Notes: generated by a model not told the origin, from the letters alone. Positions 7,838 through 21,406 are shown, counted from the first letter of the stretch. The stretch: DNA of 64,000 nucleotides from Melissococcus plutonius ATCC 35311 (GCF_000270185.1 NC_015516.1:977001-1041000); one strand, 5' to 3'. A program made the numbers and translations.

Positions 7838-10135
7838 TTATTTCATATGTTTATTCCAATAACCTTTGTAGTTATCATCTGTTCCACCATAACCAAATTT
7901 ATATTGACTATTTGGTATGCTTTTTTTAGTATAGTATGAATCTTTGGTAGGACCCTGAATAGTATAGTTTTTACCTTTATAGGTGAATTTTCCTGGTTTT
8001 TCACCAGTTAAGTCAGAAACCTTGGCTTTTATAACGTCTTTTGTTAAGGTAAAACGTTTTTTGGTGTCGAATAAGTTAGGATTGGCATTATAGATAGCAT
8101 TAACTAAATTTGCTACATAAACACCTGTATTATTACCGCTATTTGGAGACAGTGGTGTATTATCATCATGGCCGGTCCATGTTCCTAATGTAAAGGTTGG
8201 TGATGAAATGATTAACCAAGCATCTCTATAATCATTAGTTGTTCCAGTCTTTCCTGTCCAATCAATTTTATCTAAATCGCTATTTAAGCTAGTAATGGCT
8301 GGTTTAAATGGTGTAGTAATCTTAGAATCTATGACAGAACGCAATAAATCATTCATAATTGAAGCTGTTGCAGGTGAGTATACTTGCATTGATGTATCAT
8401 GATGTTCATAGACAGGATGACCATTTCTATCTAAAATTTTATCAATTAGATAGGCTTCTTGATATTTTCCACCATTTGCTAATGTTTGAAAGCCATTGGT
8501 TTGTGTTACCACATTAGTTTCAACGGTTCCAAGCGGAGCAGATTCATATCCCCATTTTTCATCTTCAGGATAATTCATCTTACTTAAATAATGATCATAG
8601 GCAAACTGATTATTGTTCATTTCTTTTTTCATTGCTTCATTTAAGTTATAGACCGGAATATTATAGGAATAATTTAAAGCCGTTCGGACAGTATCAAAAG
8701 TGTTTGTTCCCTTATTCCCAGCATTTTCTAAAGGTTTCCCATCTTTATAGGTAATAGGATAATTGGCTAAGCGGCTTTCACTACCAATCAAGCCTTGGTC
8801 AATGGCTGGAGCATAAACGGATAACGGTTTGATTGTTGAACCAATCTGTCTTTTGGAATTAAATGCATGATTATTTTGATTAACTGAGTAGTCACGACCA
8901 GCAACAAAACCATAGATTTTTCCAGTCGTATTATCCATTAAAACATTTCCTGTTTCAACTGGAGTCATACTTATATCAAGAGAACTACCATAGGCAAATA
9001 CAGCATTTTGCATGGCATTATGAATCGTTGGATCGATCGTTGATTGAATGGTATATCCCTGAGTCTCAATTTCTTTATAAGCTTGTTCCTCATATTGATT
9101 TTTAGTTACTGTATCTAAATCATTTATTTTTAATTTGTTTTTCTCAAGATTTTTTTGCATGATTAATTTTGTTGCTTCATCTAAAACCGTATAATAGAGA
9201 AATCCACGTTTTTCTGTTGTTGATTGTTCTGTATGTAAAAAATCTTTTCTAAGATCATATTTTTTTGCTGAAAGATATTCTTTTTTTGTAATAAATTTTT
9301 CTTTATACATGTTAAATAATACAAAATCTTTACGCTTAATGCCTAAAGTTAGATTATTTTTTAATTGTCCTGTATTTGTATAAGGAGTATAGGTAATAGG
9401 GCTTTGTGGTAGTCCAGCAATAAAAGCTGCTTGTGGTAAAGATAGATGATCAGCGCTTTTACCAAATAATCCCTGGGCAGCCTCTTCAATCCCAGCGATA
9501 TTATCCCCTCGATTGTTACGGCCAAATGGAGAAACATTTAAATAAGTAGTGAGTATTTCATCTTTAGAAAGGTATTTTTCAACCTGGGTAGCTAATAAAA
9601 TTTCGTTTGCTTTACGTTTGAATGTTGTTTCGTTTGATAAAATTTGTTGTTTTACCAATTGCTGTGTTAGTGTTGAACCACCTGAAGAACTTCCAGATGT
9701 ACTTTCTGATATGAGAGCACGTATAACAGCTTTTGGTACGACCCCTTTATGTTTATAAAAGTATTTATCTTCAGTAGAAATAACAGCTTTTTTGATTAAG
9801 GGTGAAATTTGATTACTTTTTACTTTTGTTCTAACGATATCAGATTGGATCATAGCAATCGTTGAACCATCTGAATAATTCATACGTGACACTTCAGAAA
9901 CATTATTGAGTTCTTTCCTTATTTCTGTCTTTGTAGGCAAGTGTGTATCTTTTACCAAATAGGCAAAGTAACCAACGCCAATTCCCATGCCAAGTGCACT
10001 TCCCAAGATAATCAGAATTACTGCGAAGACAAATAGGGAATGAAGTACACGAATAAAAACATGGAAAATAAAAGAACCTTCATTTTCATTTGTTTTTTTA
10101 TGAAAATGTTGAGGTCGTGGTGTCTGATTTTTCAA
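7838..10135 (-). CDS. Class A penicillin-binding protein (bifunctional PBP1A/2A type)
   Basis: Membrane-anchored peptidoglycan glycosyltransferase and transpeptidase. A cytosolic tail of about 29 residues and one transmembrane helix (about 30-57) are followed by a GT51 domain. That domain has the EDKYFYKHKG catalytic-Glu motif and GGSTLTQQLVKQ. The transpeptidase motifs are STIK (about S432), SYN (about S491) and KTGTT (about K627). TTG 10135 is chosen as the start: GGAG at 10144-10147 lies 8 nt upstream, giving 765 aa. The longer ATG frame has no SD. The C-terminal tail is Lys/Tyr/Gly-rich, as in PBP2A-type proteins. It is monocistronic by its surroundings; pbp1A versus pbp2A was not resolved. 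Confidence 0.95.
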   Translation of the reverse strand: MKNQTPRPQHFHKKTNENEGSFIFHVFIRVLHSLFVFAVILIILGSALGMGIGVGYFAYLVKDTHLPTKTEIRKELNNVSEVSRMNYSDGSTIAMIQSDIVRTKVKSNQISPLIKKAVISTEDKYFYKHKGVVPKAVIRALISESTSGSSSGGSTLTQQLVKQQILSNETTFKRKANEILLATQVEKYLSKDEILTTYLNVSPFGRNNRGDNIAGIEEAAQGLFGKSADHLSLPQAAFIAGLPQSPITYTPYTNTGQLKNNLTLGIKRKDFVLFNMYKEKFITKKEYLSAKKYDLRKDFLHTEQSTTEKRGFLYYTVLDEATKLIMQKNLEKNKLKINDLDTVTKNQYEEQAYKEIETQGYTIQSTIDPTIHNAMQNAVFAYGSSLDISMTPVETGNVLMDNTTGKIYGFVAGRDYSVNQNNHAFNSKRQIGSTIKPLSVYAPAIDQGLIGSESRLANYPITYKDGKPLENAGNKGTNTFDTVRTALNYSYNIPVYNLNEAMKKEMNNNQFAYDHYLSKMNYPEDEKWGYESAPLGTVETNVVTQTNGFQTLANGGKYQEAYLIDKILDRNGHPVYEHHDTSMQVYSPATASIMNDLLRSVIDSKITTPFKPAITSLNSDLDKIDWTGKTGTTNDYRDAWLIISSPTFTLGTWTGHDDNTPLSPNSGNNTGVYVANLVNAIYNANPNLFDTKKRFTLTKDVIKAKVSDLTGEKPGKFTYKGKNYTIQGPTKDSYYTKKSIPNSQYKFGYGGTDDNYKGYWNKHMK

Positions 10136-10349
10136 ATGATTCACTCCAATACAAGATAGGAAATTCAATATGATATGATACATTATAACAAAAATTACAT
10201 TAAATAGATAGATCGCATATAGGGTTTAGTCGATAAGTTAGGCTGTTTCAGATAGCGATCAGTTGATCAAAGGCCAATATAAAAAGAATTGAATTTTAAT
10301 TCGTTATCCGTTACGCTTGAAAAAATGATAGGGAAAAGTGGTGAAGATA

Positions 10350-11246
10350 ATGCTACTTGGTTCACATGTAAGTATGAAAGGAAAAAAGATGCTTTTAGGA
10401 TCGGCTGAGGAAGCGGCTAGTTATGGAGCGACAACTTTAATGATTTATACTGGTTCACCTCAAAATACGAAAAGGAAACCTATAGAGGAAATGAACATTG
10501 CCGCTGGAAAAAACTATATGAAAAAACATCAAATAAAACAGCTAGTTGTCCACGCTCCTTATATAATTAATTTGGGAAATACATTTAATATGAAAAATTT
10601 TGCTTTTGCTATTGAATTTTTATATCAAGAAATCAAACGAGCAGAAGCCTTGGGAGCCAAACAAATAACGTTTCATCCTGGTGCCCATGTTGGTGCAGGA
10701 TCAAAATGGGGTATCAAGCAAATTATTAAGGGATTAAATGAAGTACTTTGGAAAGATCAACTACCACAAATTTCTTTAGAAGCGATGGCTGGTAAGGGTA
10801 GTGAAATTGGTAAAACATTTGATGAACTAGCAGTAATTATGGATGGTGTTTCTTTGAATGAAAAATTATCTGTCACTTTTGATACTTGTCATGTGTATGA
10901 TGTATGTTATGATATCAAAAATGATTTTGAAGGTGTTTTGGTGGAATTTGATAAAATAATTGGATTAGAACGTTTGAAAGTAGTTCATATAAATGATTCA
11001 AAAAATCCAATTAATTCACATAAAGATCGGCATGCAAACATAGGATTTGGTACAATTGGGTTCTCTGCCTTAAATAAAATTGTCCATCATGAAATATTTT
11101 CTACATTGCCAAAAATCCTTGAAACGCCTTATGTAAATGTAGGCTCAGATAAAAAAATAAGTAAATCTCCTTATAAATTTAAATTAGCCATGTTGAAGAC
11201 GCAGGTCTTTGACCCAAATTTGCTTATTAAAATTCAAACACAATAA
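10350..11246 (+). CDS. nfo: Endonuclease IV (AP endonuclease)
   Basis: Class II AP endonuclease that cuts 5' of abasic sites in base-excision repair. It is a TIM-barrel trizinc enzyme. The N-terminus [20 protein letters not shown] and the metal-site segments [36 protein letters not shown] and [20 protein letters not shown] are all visible in order. ATG 10350 matches the usual family start and yields 298 aa; GTG 10338 would add four residues. An SD-like GGTGA lies just upstream. It is oriented away from the PBP gene, and no operon partner is evident. Confidence 0.96.
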   Translation: MLLGSHVSMKGKKMLLGSAEEAASYGATTLMIYTGSPQNTKRKPIEEMNIAAGKNYMKKHQIKQLVVHAPYIINLGNTFNMKNFAFAIEFLYQEIKRAEALGAKQITFHPGAHVGAGSKWGIKQIIKGLNEVLWKDQLPQISLEAMAGKGSEIGKTFDELAVIMDGVSLNEKLSVTFDTCHVYDVCYDIKNDFEGVLVEFDKIIGLERLKVVHINDSKNPINSHKDRHANIGFGTIGFSALNKIVHHEIFSTLPKILETPYVNVGSDKKISKSPYKFKLAMLKTQVFDPNLLIKIQTQ

Positions 11247-11541
11247 AGGTGAATGAAAAAAAGAGAATTAGTATATTTGCTATTACTTATTTACTCAATT
11301 ATTTGTGATTATTAAATTAATTCTTCATTTAGAAGTTAGTCATTTGTTAAGAAAGGCAGTAATTTTGTGAATAAGTTTTCACATTTATTTTATTATGTGG
11401 TAATGTTCATTAATAAAGAATGATAAATAGCTTAAATGTTGTCTATTATTTTAGTAATGTAATAAAATAACTTTCTTTTTTTCTTTCTTTCTAGTAAAAT
11501 AATAATTGAGAGCAAATGTTCAGGAAAGGTGAGATTTTTAT

Positions 11542-11775
11542 ATGCCATTTGCAATTGGAATTATTGTTGCGCTTATTGCTTTCTTGGCAGGAGGAGTTGG
11601 GGGCTTTTTTCTTGCCCGTAAATATATGAAAGATTATTTCAAAAAGAATCCTCCTGTGAATGAAGATATGTTGCGAATGATGATGGTATCAATGGGACAA
11701 AAACCTTCAGAGAAAAAAATTCGACAAATGATGCAGCAAATGAAAAACCAATCAGGAAAAGAAGAAAAAAAATAA
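11542..11775 (+). CDS. YneF-like UPF0154 membrane protein
   Basis: A 77-residue protein with one N-terminal transmembrane helix rich in Gly/Ala (about 4-26), then [20 protein letters not shown] and [20 protein letters not shown]. This is the UPF0154/YneF pattern found across Firmicutes. Function is not established. SD GAAAGGTGAG precedes ATG 11542, and a hairpin terminator follows. The 295 nt upstream hold no other gene; they contain T-rich tracts near 11468-11490 that may be part of its promoter region. Confidence 0.88.
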   Translation: MPFAIGIIVALIAFLAGGVGGFFLARKYMKDYFKKNPPVNEDMLRMMMVSMGQKPSEKKIRQMMQQMKNQSGKEEKK

Positions 11776-11802
11776 TTTTCTTCCTTTTTAATGATTTAGA
11801 GC

Positions 11803-11827
11803 AAATGAGCTTTTAAAGCTCATTTTT
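11803..11827 (+). terminator. Terminator after YneF-like gene
   Basis: AAATGAGCTTT/AAAGCTCATTT stem followed by a T run. Confidence 0.8.
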
Positions 11828-12002
11828 TATTTTTTAATTGAAATAATTTTATTTATGAATCATTCATTTAGATAGAATACAGCTAGTAATGACAATGATC
11901 AGAAAATGACTGAAAAATAGTAAGAATAAGCAGAACAGTAGACAATTATGAAGATAAAAGGTAAAGTAATTGTAATTGAAGAATGTTTTGGAGGAACAAT
12001 AA

Positions 12003-12932
12003 ATGTATGATGTAATTATAATTGGTGCCGGACCAGCAGGAATGACAACTGCATTATATGCAGCTCGTTCAAATCTATCTGTTTTAGTTATTGAAAGAGG
12101 CGCTCCTGGTGGGCAGATGAATAATACAGCAGAGGTTGAAAATTACCCTGGATTCAGCTCAATTATGGGGCCAGAATTAGCTTATAAAATGTATGAAAAT
12201 TTAGAAAAATTTGGTACTAAAAATGCTTATGGAATTGTCACGGCTATTAAAGATCATAAAGAGTATAAGGAAGTTGTTTGTGAAGATCAAACTTATAAAG
12301 GAAAAACGGTTGTAATTGCTACAGGTTGTATTCATCGGAAATTAGGAGTTAAAGGTGAAGAAGATTATGCGGGTCGTGGTGTATCCTATTGTGCAGTTTG
12401 TGATGGCGCTTTTTTCAAAAATAAGCATTTAATGGTAATCGGAGGCGGTGATTCGGCAGTGGAAGAAGCAATTTATTTAACACAATTTGCTTCAAAGGTG
12501 ACGATTGTTCATCGTCGTGATGAATTAAGAGCACAAAAGATTATTCAAGATCGTGCTTTTGCTAATGATAAGATTGCTTTTGAATGGAATAGCGTTTTAG
12601 AAGAGATTACCGGGAATAACATGAAGGTAACTGGTGCACGATTGAGGAATGTCGAAACCGAAACAGTCAATGAACATGAAGTAGATGGTGTGTTTATTTA
12701 TGTTGGTTTAGATCCATTAACAGATCCTTTTAAGGAAATTGGCTTGACAAATGAAGAAGGTTGGATTGTAACAGATGAAGAGATGCGAACAACAATTTCT
12801 GGTGTTTATGCCGTTGGTGATGTTCGTTATAAACAATTAAGGCAAATTACAACAGCTGTTGGTGATGGAAGTATCGCTGGAAAACAGGTGTATAACTATA
12901 TTAAAGAACTTCCAGATACCGAAATTTCTTAA
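12003..12932 (+). CDS. trxB: Thioredoxin-disulfide reductase
   Basis: NADPH-dependent flavoenzyme that reduces thioredoxin. The FAD motif GAGPAGMTTALYAAR is at about residue 8, the redox-active Cys pair CAVC at about 130-133, and the NADPH motif GGGDSAVEEA near 147. The closing FAD segment GVYAVGDVR is in the C-terminal third. It has 309 aa, a normal length. SD TTGGAGGA at 11988-11995 precedes ATG 12003. It stands alone, with a strong terminator behind it. Confidence 0.96.
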   Translation: MYDVIIIGAGPAGMTTALYAARSNLSVLVIERGAPGGQMNNTAEVENYPGFSSIMGPELAYKMYENLEKFGTKNAYGIVTAIKDHKEYKEVVCEDQTYKGKTVVIATGCIHRKLGVKGEEDYAGRGVSYCAVCDGAFFKNKHLMVIGGGDSAVEEAIYLTQFASKVTIVHRRDELRAQKIIQDRAFANDKIAFEWNSVLEEITGNNMKVTGARLRNVETETVNEHEVDGVFIYVGLDPLTDPFKEIGLTNEEGWIVTDEEMRTTISGVYAVGDVRYKQLRQITTAVGDGSIAGKQVYNYIKELPDTEIS

Positions 12933-13020
12933 TAGAAGTTATCTATTTGTATTTTTAATGCGTAATTGAGCTAGCAATTGATTAAATATTCCCTTATTTT
13001 TAAATTTTTAATAATAATTA

Positions 13021-13057
13021 AAAATAGACATAGGAAAGATTCCTATGTCTATTTTTT
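13021..13057 (+). terminator. Terminator after trxB
   Basis: A perfect stem AAAATAGACATAGGAA/TTCCTATGTCTATTTT with TTTT tail, 88 nt after the trxB stop. Confidence 0.88.
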
Positions 13058-13400
13058 GTTGAAGAAACAGTGAAATAGCTAGCAATAAGTAATAGGTATT
13101 TTTTTTGACAGGTATATCTGGATGAACTATGATGATTTAAAAGGCATAGCTAACTATCAATTCAGAAGATAGAAATAAATAAGCAGATTTATTCGTTAAT
13201 TTATATAATATGGAAGACCAAATAAAAAAGATTAAATACTAAATCAATCACTATCTACTTGAATAATTTATAATGATTTGCCAGTCTGTAGTTTATCTTG
13301 CTTTTTCAATAAAACTGCTCAATGAATTCAAATATTTAGGGCATAAATAAAAAATAGCATACAGTCTTTTTTCAATAAAACAAAGAATAAGGGGAAAGTC
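13058..13400. other. Gene-free leader region of mgtA
   Basis: 343 nt with no coding frame of note. It is the expected place for an Mg2+-responsive leader, but I could not recognise a known riboswitch core in it. Confidence 0.35.
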
Positions 13401-16015
13401 ATGAGCAATAAACAATCAAATAAAACAAGTCAAAATACAAAAAAAGATGAAGAATTAAGAAAATTAGTTGGGCTATCAGAAAGAGAGTTGATGATGGAAT
13501 TTAGGACATCGCAAAAGGGACTATCAAATGCCGATGCTGCTAAACGATTGCATGAAAATGGTCCGAATGTAGTTTCTGCACAAAAACCAACGCCAGCAAT
13601 TATTATGTTTTTAAAATCATTCGAAGATCCATTTGTTTATGTATTAGTCTTATTAATGATAATTTCTGCCCTAACACGAGATTTTGAAGCTGTAATTGTC
13701 ATGGCTGTGATGATTTTAGCGAGTGTTATGATTTCTTTTATTCAAGAATACCGTTCACAAATAGCCAGTCAAAATTTAAAAGAATTGATTGAAAATACGG
13801 CTGCTGTTACACGTGAAGGTCAAACAAAAGAAATTCCTATGGATGAAATTGTTCCAGGAGATATTGTTACATTGGCTACAGGAGATATGATTCCAGCAGA
13901 TGCTGTTTTAATTTGGACAAAAGATTTATTTGTTAACCAATCTTCATTAACTGGTGAATCTATGCCGGTTGAAAAATTTGTAGATGCGGGTATTGATAAA
14001 TCTAAAAAGGATATTTCTGCTTTAGATATGAAAGATCTTGTTTTTATGGGAACAGATATTTTAAGCGGCCAAGGAAAAGCAATTATTCTTAAAACAGGTG
14101 AGAATACTTTTTTTGGTGATATTGCAAAAAATGCAACGGTAAATCGTGGAAAGACAGCTTTTGATCAAGGTTTGACAAAGGTTAGTAAATTTTTATTGAG
14201 GATGGTCGCTATTCTTTTTCCAATTGTTTTTTTAATCAATGGAATCACAAAAGGACAATGGACAGATGCTTTCTTCTTTGCAATTGCTGTTGCAGTCGGA
14301 CTTACACCTGAAATGTTGCCAGTAATTGTGACAAGCAATCTAGCAAAGGGAGCACTTAATCTATCTAAACATAAAGTAATTGTTAAAGAACTTTCTTCTA
14401 TTCAAAATCTAGGAGGAATGGATGTTTTATGCACCGACAAAACTGGAACAATTACAGAGGATAGGGTCGTCCTTGTACAACATTTAAATCCCTTTGGAGA
14501 AACAGATGATGAAGTTCTAGATATTACCTATTTGAATTCTTATTACCAAACGGGTTGGAAAAATTTAATGGATATTGCTGTAATTAATTTTTATAAAGAA
14601 AAAAACGAAAAATTCCATTTAAAAAAATAACGAAATTAGACGAAATTCCTTTTGATTTTTCTCGGCGTCGGTTGACAGTTGTTATTAATGCGGATGATCA
14701 TCAATTAATGATTACAAAGGGTGCTGTAGAAGAAATGAAAGATATATGTACACATGCAAAAATTAATGGCAAGATTGAAGTATTAACACCGGATTTACAA
14801 CAAAAAATGCATACGATAAATGTCAGAATGAATGAACAAGGGATGCGTGTGTTAGCTGTGGCTGTAAAAAAGGATGTACATAGTGATCCTACCTATTCAA
14901 CGAATGATGAAAAAGGTATGACGCTAATCGGATTTATGGGTTTTTTAGATCCTGCCAAAAAATCAGCCACTACTGCAATTAGATCTTTGCAAGAACATGG
15001 GATTAATGTCAAGGTATTAACCGGAGATAATGATATTGTTGCTAAAAAGGTATGTAAAGATGTTGGGATTGAAGTTGCTCATGTCCTATTAGGCACACAG
15101 ATTGAACAAATGACAGATCAGCAATTAAAAACTGAGGTAGAACAAACCAATTTATTTGCAAAATTAAATCCCATGCAAAAATCAAAAATTATTGCAACTT
15201 TACAAGAAAATCATCATACGGTTGGATTCATGGGTGATGGCATTAACGATGCACCTGCATTAAGAAAAGCAGATGTGGGCATTTCTGTCGATACTGCTGC
15301 TGATATTACAAAAGATGCAAGTTCAATTATTTTATTAGAAAAAAGTTTAGATGTTTTAGCAGATGGGGTATCAAGAGGACGAGAAGTCTTTAGTAATATG
15401 ATGAAGTATATAAAAATTACCATTAGTTCAAACTTTGGAAATGTTTTTTCTATTTTGGTAGCAAGTGCTTTTTTACCATTTTTACCAATGATGTCTCTTC
15501 AATTATTAATTCAAAATTTGATTTATGATATGGCACAATTATCCATTCCTTGGGATCATGTAGATAAAAATGAATTGATGCATCCTGTTCGTTGGAATAC
15601 GAAGGAATTAGCTCAATTTACCATATGTATTGGTCCAGTTAGTAGTATTTTTGATATCATTACTTATCTTGTCATGTGGTTTGTTTTTCATGCAAATTCG
15701 GTTGCTACACAACATTTATTTCAAACAGGTTGGTTTGTTGTTGGCTTAACCAGTCAGGTACTTGTTGTCCATATATTGCGAACCAAAAAAATTCCATTTA
15801 TTCAAAGTTTTGCTTCATGGCAGGTAACATTAACAAGTTTTTTAGCTATTTTGTTAGGATTATTGATTGTTTTAACACCGATTAGAAAGGCAATCGGCTT
15901 TGTGAAACTTCCTGCAAACTATTGGCTTTGGCTTATCATCATTGTGGGTGCTTATTTAATTACAGTTGAACTAGCCAAACGATTTTATATTCATTTAACT
16001 AAAAAATGGATTTAG
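13401..16015 (+). pseudogene. mgtA: Magnesium-transporting P-type ATPase (MgtA type), frameshifted
   Basis: P3B-type Mg2+ importer of about 871 residues in two overlapping pieces. Part one (13401-14630) holds the actuator motif SSLTGESMPVEKF and the phosphorylation site LCTDKTGTITEDR. It ends early after FHLKK. Part two continues in another frame with ITKLDEIPFDFSRRRL, an exact fit to MgtA, then GDGINDAPALRKADVG and the C-terminal membrane helices. Adding one A to the A7 run at 14621-14627 restores a continuous frame. All catalytic motifs survive, so the break is recent, a sequencing artefact, or read through by slippage. SD AAGGGGAAA precedes ATG 13401. Confidence 0.88.
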
Positions 16016-17522
<1,507 letters not shown>

Positions 17523-17524
17523 CC

Positions 17525-18502
17525 ATGGCACAAAAAACAATGATTCAAGCAATTACGGATGCCTTAGCACTAGAACTTGAAAAAGATGAAAATGTGTTAG
17601 TTTTTGGTGAAGATGTTGGTGCAAACGGTGGCGTATTTAGAGCAACCGAAGGCTTACAAAAAAAATATGGTGAAGACAGAGTATTCAATACACCTTTGGC
17701 TGAATCTGGTATTGGTGGTTTGGCATTTGGACTTTCTTTAGAAGGATATCGACCAGTACCTGAAATTCAATTCTTTGGTTTTGTTTTCGAAGTAATGGAT
17801 GAAATTGTGGGGCAAATGGCAAGAACTCGTTATCGTATGGGAGGAACACGTCACATGCCAATCACCATTCGCGCACCTTTTGGTGGTGGTGTACATACAC
17901 CAGAACTTCATTCAGATAATCTAGAAGGATTAATCGCTCAATCACCGGGTATACGGGTTGTTATTCCATCAAATCCGTATGATGCTAAAGGATTATTGAT
18001 CGCTTCTATTCGAAATAACGATCCAGTTGTCTTCTTGGAGCATATGAAACTTTATCGTTCTTTCCGTGAAGAAGTTCCTGATGAAGCTTATGAAGTTGCA
18101 TTGGACAAAGCTGCTGTTGTACAAGAAGGAACAGATATAACCATCATTACTTACGGCGCTATGGTTCGAGAAGCTATAAAAGCAGCAAGCGATCTAGCAA
18201 AGGCAAATATCTCTGTGGAAATTATCGATTTACGGACGGTAGCTCCCTTAGATATTGAAACAATTATCCAATCAGTGAAAAAAACGGGACGTGTTGTAGT
18301 CGTTCAAGAAGCTCAAAAGCAAGCTGGTATTGGTGCAATGGTAGTTTCTGAAATTTCTGAGCGTGCGATTTTATCTTTAGAAGCACCCATTGGACGTGTA
18401 TCTGCGCCAGATACGATCTTCCCATTTGGCCAAGCTGAAAATATTTGGTTACCAAATGCTAGCGATATTGAAGCGAAAGTCAAGGAAATCGCAGAATTTT
18501 AA
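17525..18502 (+). CDS. pdhB: Pyruvate dehydrogenase E1 component, beta subunit
   Basis: Partner of PdhA in the E1 alpha2-beta2 heterotetramer. The N-terminal segment [16 protein letters not shown] and the ThDP-side region [20 protein letters not shown] are typical. The C-terminal transketolase domain contains the [11 protein letters not shown] motif. It has 325 aa. SD AAGGAG lies inside the end of pdhA, and ATG 17525 is 2 nt after the pdhA stop. No truncation or odd residue was seen. Confidence 0.97.
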   Translation: MAQKTMIQAITDALALELEKDENVLVFGEDVGANGGVFRATEGLQKKYGEDRVFNTPLAESGIGGLAFGLSLEGYRPVPEIQFFGFVFEVMDEIVGQMARTRYRMGGTRHMPITIRAPFGGGVHTPELHSDNLEGLIAQSPGIRVVIPSNPYDAKGLLIASIRNNDPVVFLEHMKLYRSFREEVPDEAYEVALDKAAVVQEGTDITIITYGAMVREAIKAASDLAKANISVEIIDLRTVAPLDIETIIQSVKKTGRVVVVQEAQKQAGIGAMVVSEISERAILSLEAPIGRVSAPDTIFPFGQAENIWLPNASDIEAKVKEIAEF

Positions 18503-18526
18503 TTGAATAAAGAGGGGAAGAAAAAA

Positions 18527-19849
18527 ATGACTTATCAATTTAAATTACCAGATATTGGAGAAGGAATTTCAGAAGGCGAAATTGCAAAATGGTTTGTCAA
18601 ACCGGGCGATATTATTAAAGAAGATGATACTTTACTAGAAATTCAAAATGATAAATCCGTAGAAGAGATACCATCACCTGTTACTGGAACCGTCAAAACG
18701 ATCTTGGTTTCTGAAGGATCGGTGGCAAATGTTGGCGATGTTCTAGTAGAAATTGATGCACCGGGTCATAATGCTACTAATGTTTCATCATCAAATTCAA
18801 CACAATCGGAAAAACAGGATGTTAATAGTAACTCGGTTAAAAATACGGAAGAAAAATCAGTTCAATCTAAAACAACTTCCTTATCAACAAATGATTCAAC
18901 TAAACAAGTATTAGCTATGCCCTCTGTTCGCCAGTATGCACGTGAAAAAGAGGTAGATATTAAGCAAGTTTCACCAACTGGAAAAGGTGGACGGGTCACT
19001 AAAGCTGATATTGATACTTTTATTTCAGGCGGTGGACAGGAAAATACAGCAACTTCACAAGAAATAACAACACAACTGGAAACAAATCAAGCAGAAGAAA
19101 GTACAAATCAGTCAGCTACATCAATGATAGCTACTGAAATGGCTCAATCTGAAACTCGTGAAAAAATGACACCTACTAGAAAAGCGATTGCCAAGGCAAT
19201 GGTTCATAGTAAACAAACAGCTCCTCACGTTACATTACACGATGAAGTTGAAGTATCAAAACTTTGGGAACATCGTAAGAAATTTAAAACCATTGCTTCT
19301 GAATATGGAACAAAATTAACTTTCTTGCCCTATGTTGTTAAAGCACTAACAGCTACTGTACAAAAATTCCCTGTATTAAATGCTTCAATTGATGATGCTA
19401 CCCAGGAAATTGTCTATAAAAACTATTATAATATTGGTATTGCAACTGACACAGAAAATGGATTGTATGTACCAAATATAAAAAATGCGAATACAAAAAG
19501 CATGTTTGCAATTGCTGCTGAAATTAATGAAAAAGCAGAAGCGGCACAACAAGGAAAATTAACTGCTCAGGATATGAAAGCAGGATCAATTACGATTAGT
19601 AATATTGGTTCTGTAGGTGGTGGTTGGTTTACACCGGTCATCAATTATCCAGAAGTTGCTATTTTGGGTGTTGGTACAATTACCCAACAACCAATTGTAA
19701 ATACAGAAGGTGAACTTGCCGTAGGTCGTGTATTGAAACTCTCCTTAAGCTTTGATCATCGAATTGTTGATGGAGCAACAGCACAAAAGGCAATGAACAA
19801 TATTAAACGCTTATTGGCTGATCCAGAATTATTATTAATGGAAGGGTGA
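18527..19849 (+). CDS. pdhC: Dihydrolipoamide acetyltransferase (pyruvate dehydrogenase E2)
   Basis: Core of the pyruvate dehydrogenase complex, transferring acetyl from lipoyl-lysine to CoA. There is one lipoyl domain (1-80) with the lipoylated lysine in [12 protein letters not shown] at about K42. A Ser/Thr/Gln-rich flexible linker follows, then the E1/E3-binding domain [15 protein letters not shown] and [12 protein letters not shown]. The catalytic domain has [12 protein letters not shown] at about 409. ATG 18527 is chosen over TTG 18503 because AAGAGGGG lies just upstream of it. It has 440 aa; a single lipoyl domain is at the short end of the family. Confidence 0.96.
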   Translation: MTYQFKLPDIGEGISEGEIAKWFVKPGDIIKEDDTLLEIQNDKSVEEIPSPVTGTVKTILVSEGSVANVGDVLVEIDAPGHNATNVSSSNSTQSEKQDVNSNSVKNTEEKSVQSKTTSLSTNDSTKQVLAMPSVRQYAREKEVDIKQVSPTGKGGRVTKADIDTFISGGGQENTATSQEITTQLETNQAEESTNQSATSMIATEMAQSETREKMTPTRKAIAKAMVHSKQTAPHVTLHDEVEVSKLWEHRKKFKTIASEYGTKLTFLPYVVKALTATVQKFPVLNASIDDATQEIVYKNYYNIGIATDTENGLYVPNIKNANTKSMFAIAAEINEKAEAAQQGKLTAQDMKAGSITISNIGSVGGGWFTPVINYPEVAILGVGTITQQPIVNTEGELAVGRVLKLSLSFDHRIVDGATAQKAMNNIKRLLADPELLLMEG

Positions 19850-19855
19850 TTACTG

Positions 19856-21262
19856 ATGGTTGTAGGAGATTTTGCTATAGAATTAGACACGATTGTGATT
19901 GGAGCAGGTCCTGGTGGCTATGTTGCTGCTATTCGTGCAGCTGAAATGGGACAAAAAGTAGCCATTATTGAAAGAGAGTATATTGGTGGTGTCTGCTTAA
20001 ATGTTGGATGTATTCCTTCAAAAGCATTAATTGCTGCTGGACATCATTACCGAGAATCATTGGATTCCACTTTGTTTGGTGTATCAAGTAAAGAGGTGAC
20101 GCTTGATTTTGAAAAAACACAAGAGTGGAAACAAAAAGAAGTCGTCAATAAATTAACAGGTGGTGTAGGCTTCCTGTTAAAAAAACATCAAGTTGAAATT
20201 CTTGAGGGAGAAGCTTTCTTTGTAGATGATCATACCTTACGAGTCATTCATCTAGATTCAGCCCAAACTTATTCCTTTAATAATGCGATTATTGCAACGG
20301 GTTCTCGTCCAATTGAAATTCCTGGCTTTAAGTTTGGTGGTCGTGTGTTAGATTCAACTGGTGGTTTAGGATTAAAAGAAGTGCCTAAGAAGTTTGTTAT
20401 TATTGGCGGAGGTGTTATTGGTGCTGAATTGGGTGGTGCATACGCTAACCTAGGTGCTGATGTAACAATCTTAGAAGGAACATCTTCTATCTTACCAACA
20501 TTTGAAAAAGATATGGTTGGATTAGTTTTAAATGAATTTAAGCAAAAAGGTATGACAATTGTAACTTCTGCAATGGCAAAAGAAGCAGTTGATAATGGAG
20601 ATAGCGTGACGGTTCGTTATGAAGTAGATGGTAAGGAACAAAGTATCACAGCAGATTATGTGATGGTTACTGTTGGACGTCGTCCAAATACAGGTGATCT
20701 TGGTCTTGAACAAGCGGGTGTTGAAGTTGGTGAACGTGGACTTATCCATGTTGACGAACAAGGTAGAACCAATATTCCAAGTATTTATGCGATTGGCGAT
20801 ATTGTACCTGGTGCTGCCTTAGCTCATAAAGCAAGTTATGAAGCAAAGATTGCTGCTGAGGCAATTTCAGGTAAAAAAGTGGCGGTTGATTACAAAGCAA
20901 TGCCATCAGTTGCATTTACAGATCCAGAGTTAGCGACTGTGGGTATGACAATTACAGAAGCAAAAGAGGCTGGATTGGAAGCAACTGCCTATAAATTTCC
21001 ATTCTCAGGAAATGGCCGTGCTTTATCATTGGGACAACCAGAAGGATTTATTCGATTAGTAACAACCAATGAAGAAAAAACAATTATTGGTGCACAAATT
21101 GGTGGCGTCGGTGCTAGTGATATGATTTCTGAACTAACTCTTGCTGTTGAATCTGGTATGAATGCTGAGGATATTGCTTTAACCATTCATCCACATCCAT
21201 CTCTAGGTGAGATTACAATGGATGTTTCAGAATTAGCATTAGGACTTCCAATTCATATTTAA
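19856..21262 (+). CDS. pdhD: Dihydrolipoamide dehydrogenase (E3)
   Basis: FAD enzyme that reoxidises dihydrolipoamide with NAD+. It shows the FAD motif [19 protein letters not shown] and the redox disulfide [16 protein letters not shown]. The NAD motif [20 protein letters not shown] follows, then [10 protein letters not shown] and the C-terminal catalytic HPHPSLGE, whose His belongs to the active site. It has 468 aa, the usual length. It starts 6 nt after the pdhC stop, with SD GAAGGGTGA. Last gene of the pdh operon. Confidence 0.97.
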   Translation: MVVGDFAIELDTIVIGAGPGGYVAAIRAAEMGQKVAIIEREYIGGVCLNVGCIPSKALIAAGHHYRESLDSTLFGVSSKEVTLDFEKTQEWKQKEVVNKLTGGVGFLLKKHQVEILEGEAFFVDDHTLRVIHLDSAQTYSFNNAIIATGSRPIEIPGFKFGGRVLDSTGGLGLKEVPKKFVIIGGGVIGAELGGAYANLGADVTILEGTSSILPTFEKDMVGLVLNEFKQKGMTIVTSAMAKEAVDNGDSVTVRYEVDGKEQSITADYVMVTVGRRPNTGDLGLEQAGVEVGERGLIHVDEQGRTNIPSIYAIGDIVPGAALAHKASYEAKIAAEAISGKKVAVDYKAMPSVAFTDPELATVGMTITEAKEAGLEATAYKFPFSGNGRALSLGQPEGFIRLVTTNEEKTIIGAQIGGVGASDMISELTLAVESGMNAEDIALTIHPHPSLGEITMDVSELALGLPIHI

Positions 21263-21272
21263 TAAAATAAAT

Positions 21273-21366
21273 AAAAAGAGTAGATTGTTCGGTTTAAAAT
21301 TAGCCTATTAGATTAGGTGATACATCTTTTTAATAGAATATCCAATGAACAATTTACTCTTTTTTG
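21273..21366 (+). terminator. Long-loop terminator after pdhD
   Basis: Arms AAAAGAGTAGATTGTTC and GAACAATTTACTCTTTT (one G-T pair) enclose about 60 nt that contain a smaller TAGCCTA/TTAGGTGA pairing. A T run follows. Confidence 0.7.
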
Positions 21367-21406
21367 ATTTTAGCTAATTCGTTTATTTAAATTTAAAGAT
21401 TATACA

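Noticed and set aside
13058-13400. Possible Mg2+ riboswitch before mgtA
   Set aside because: No M-box or ykoK-type core was recognisable, so it was listed only as a gene-free leader.
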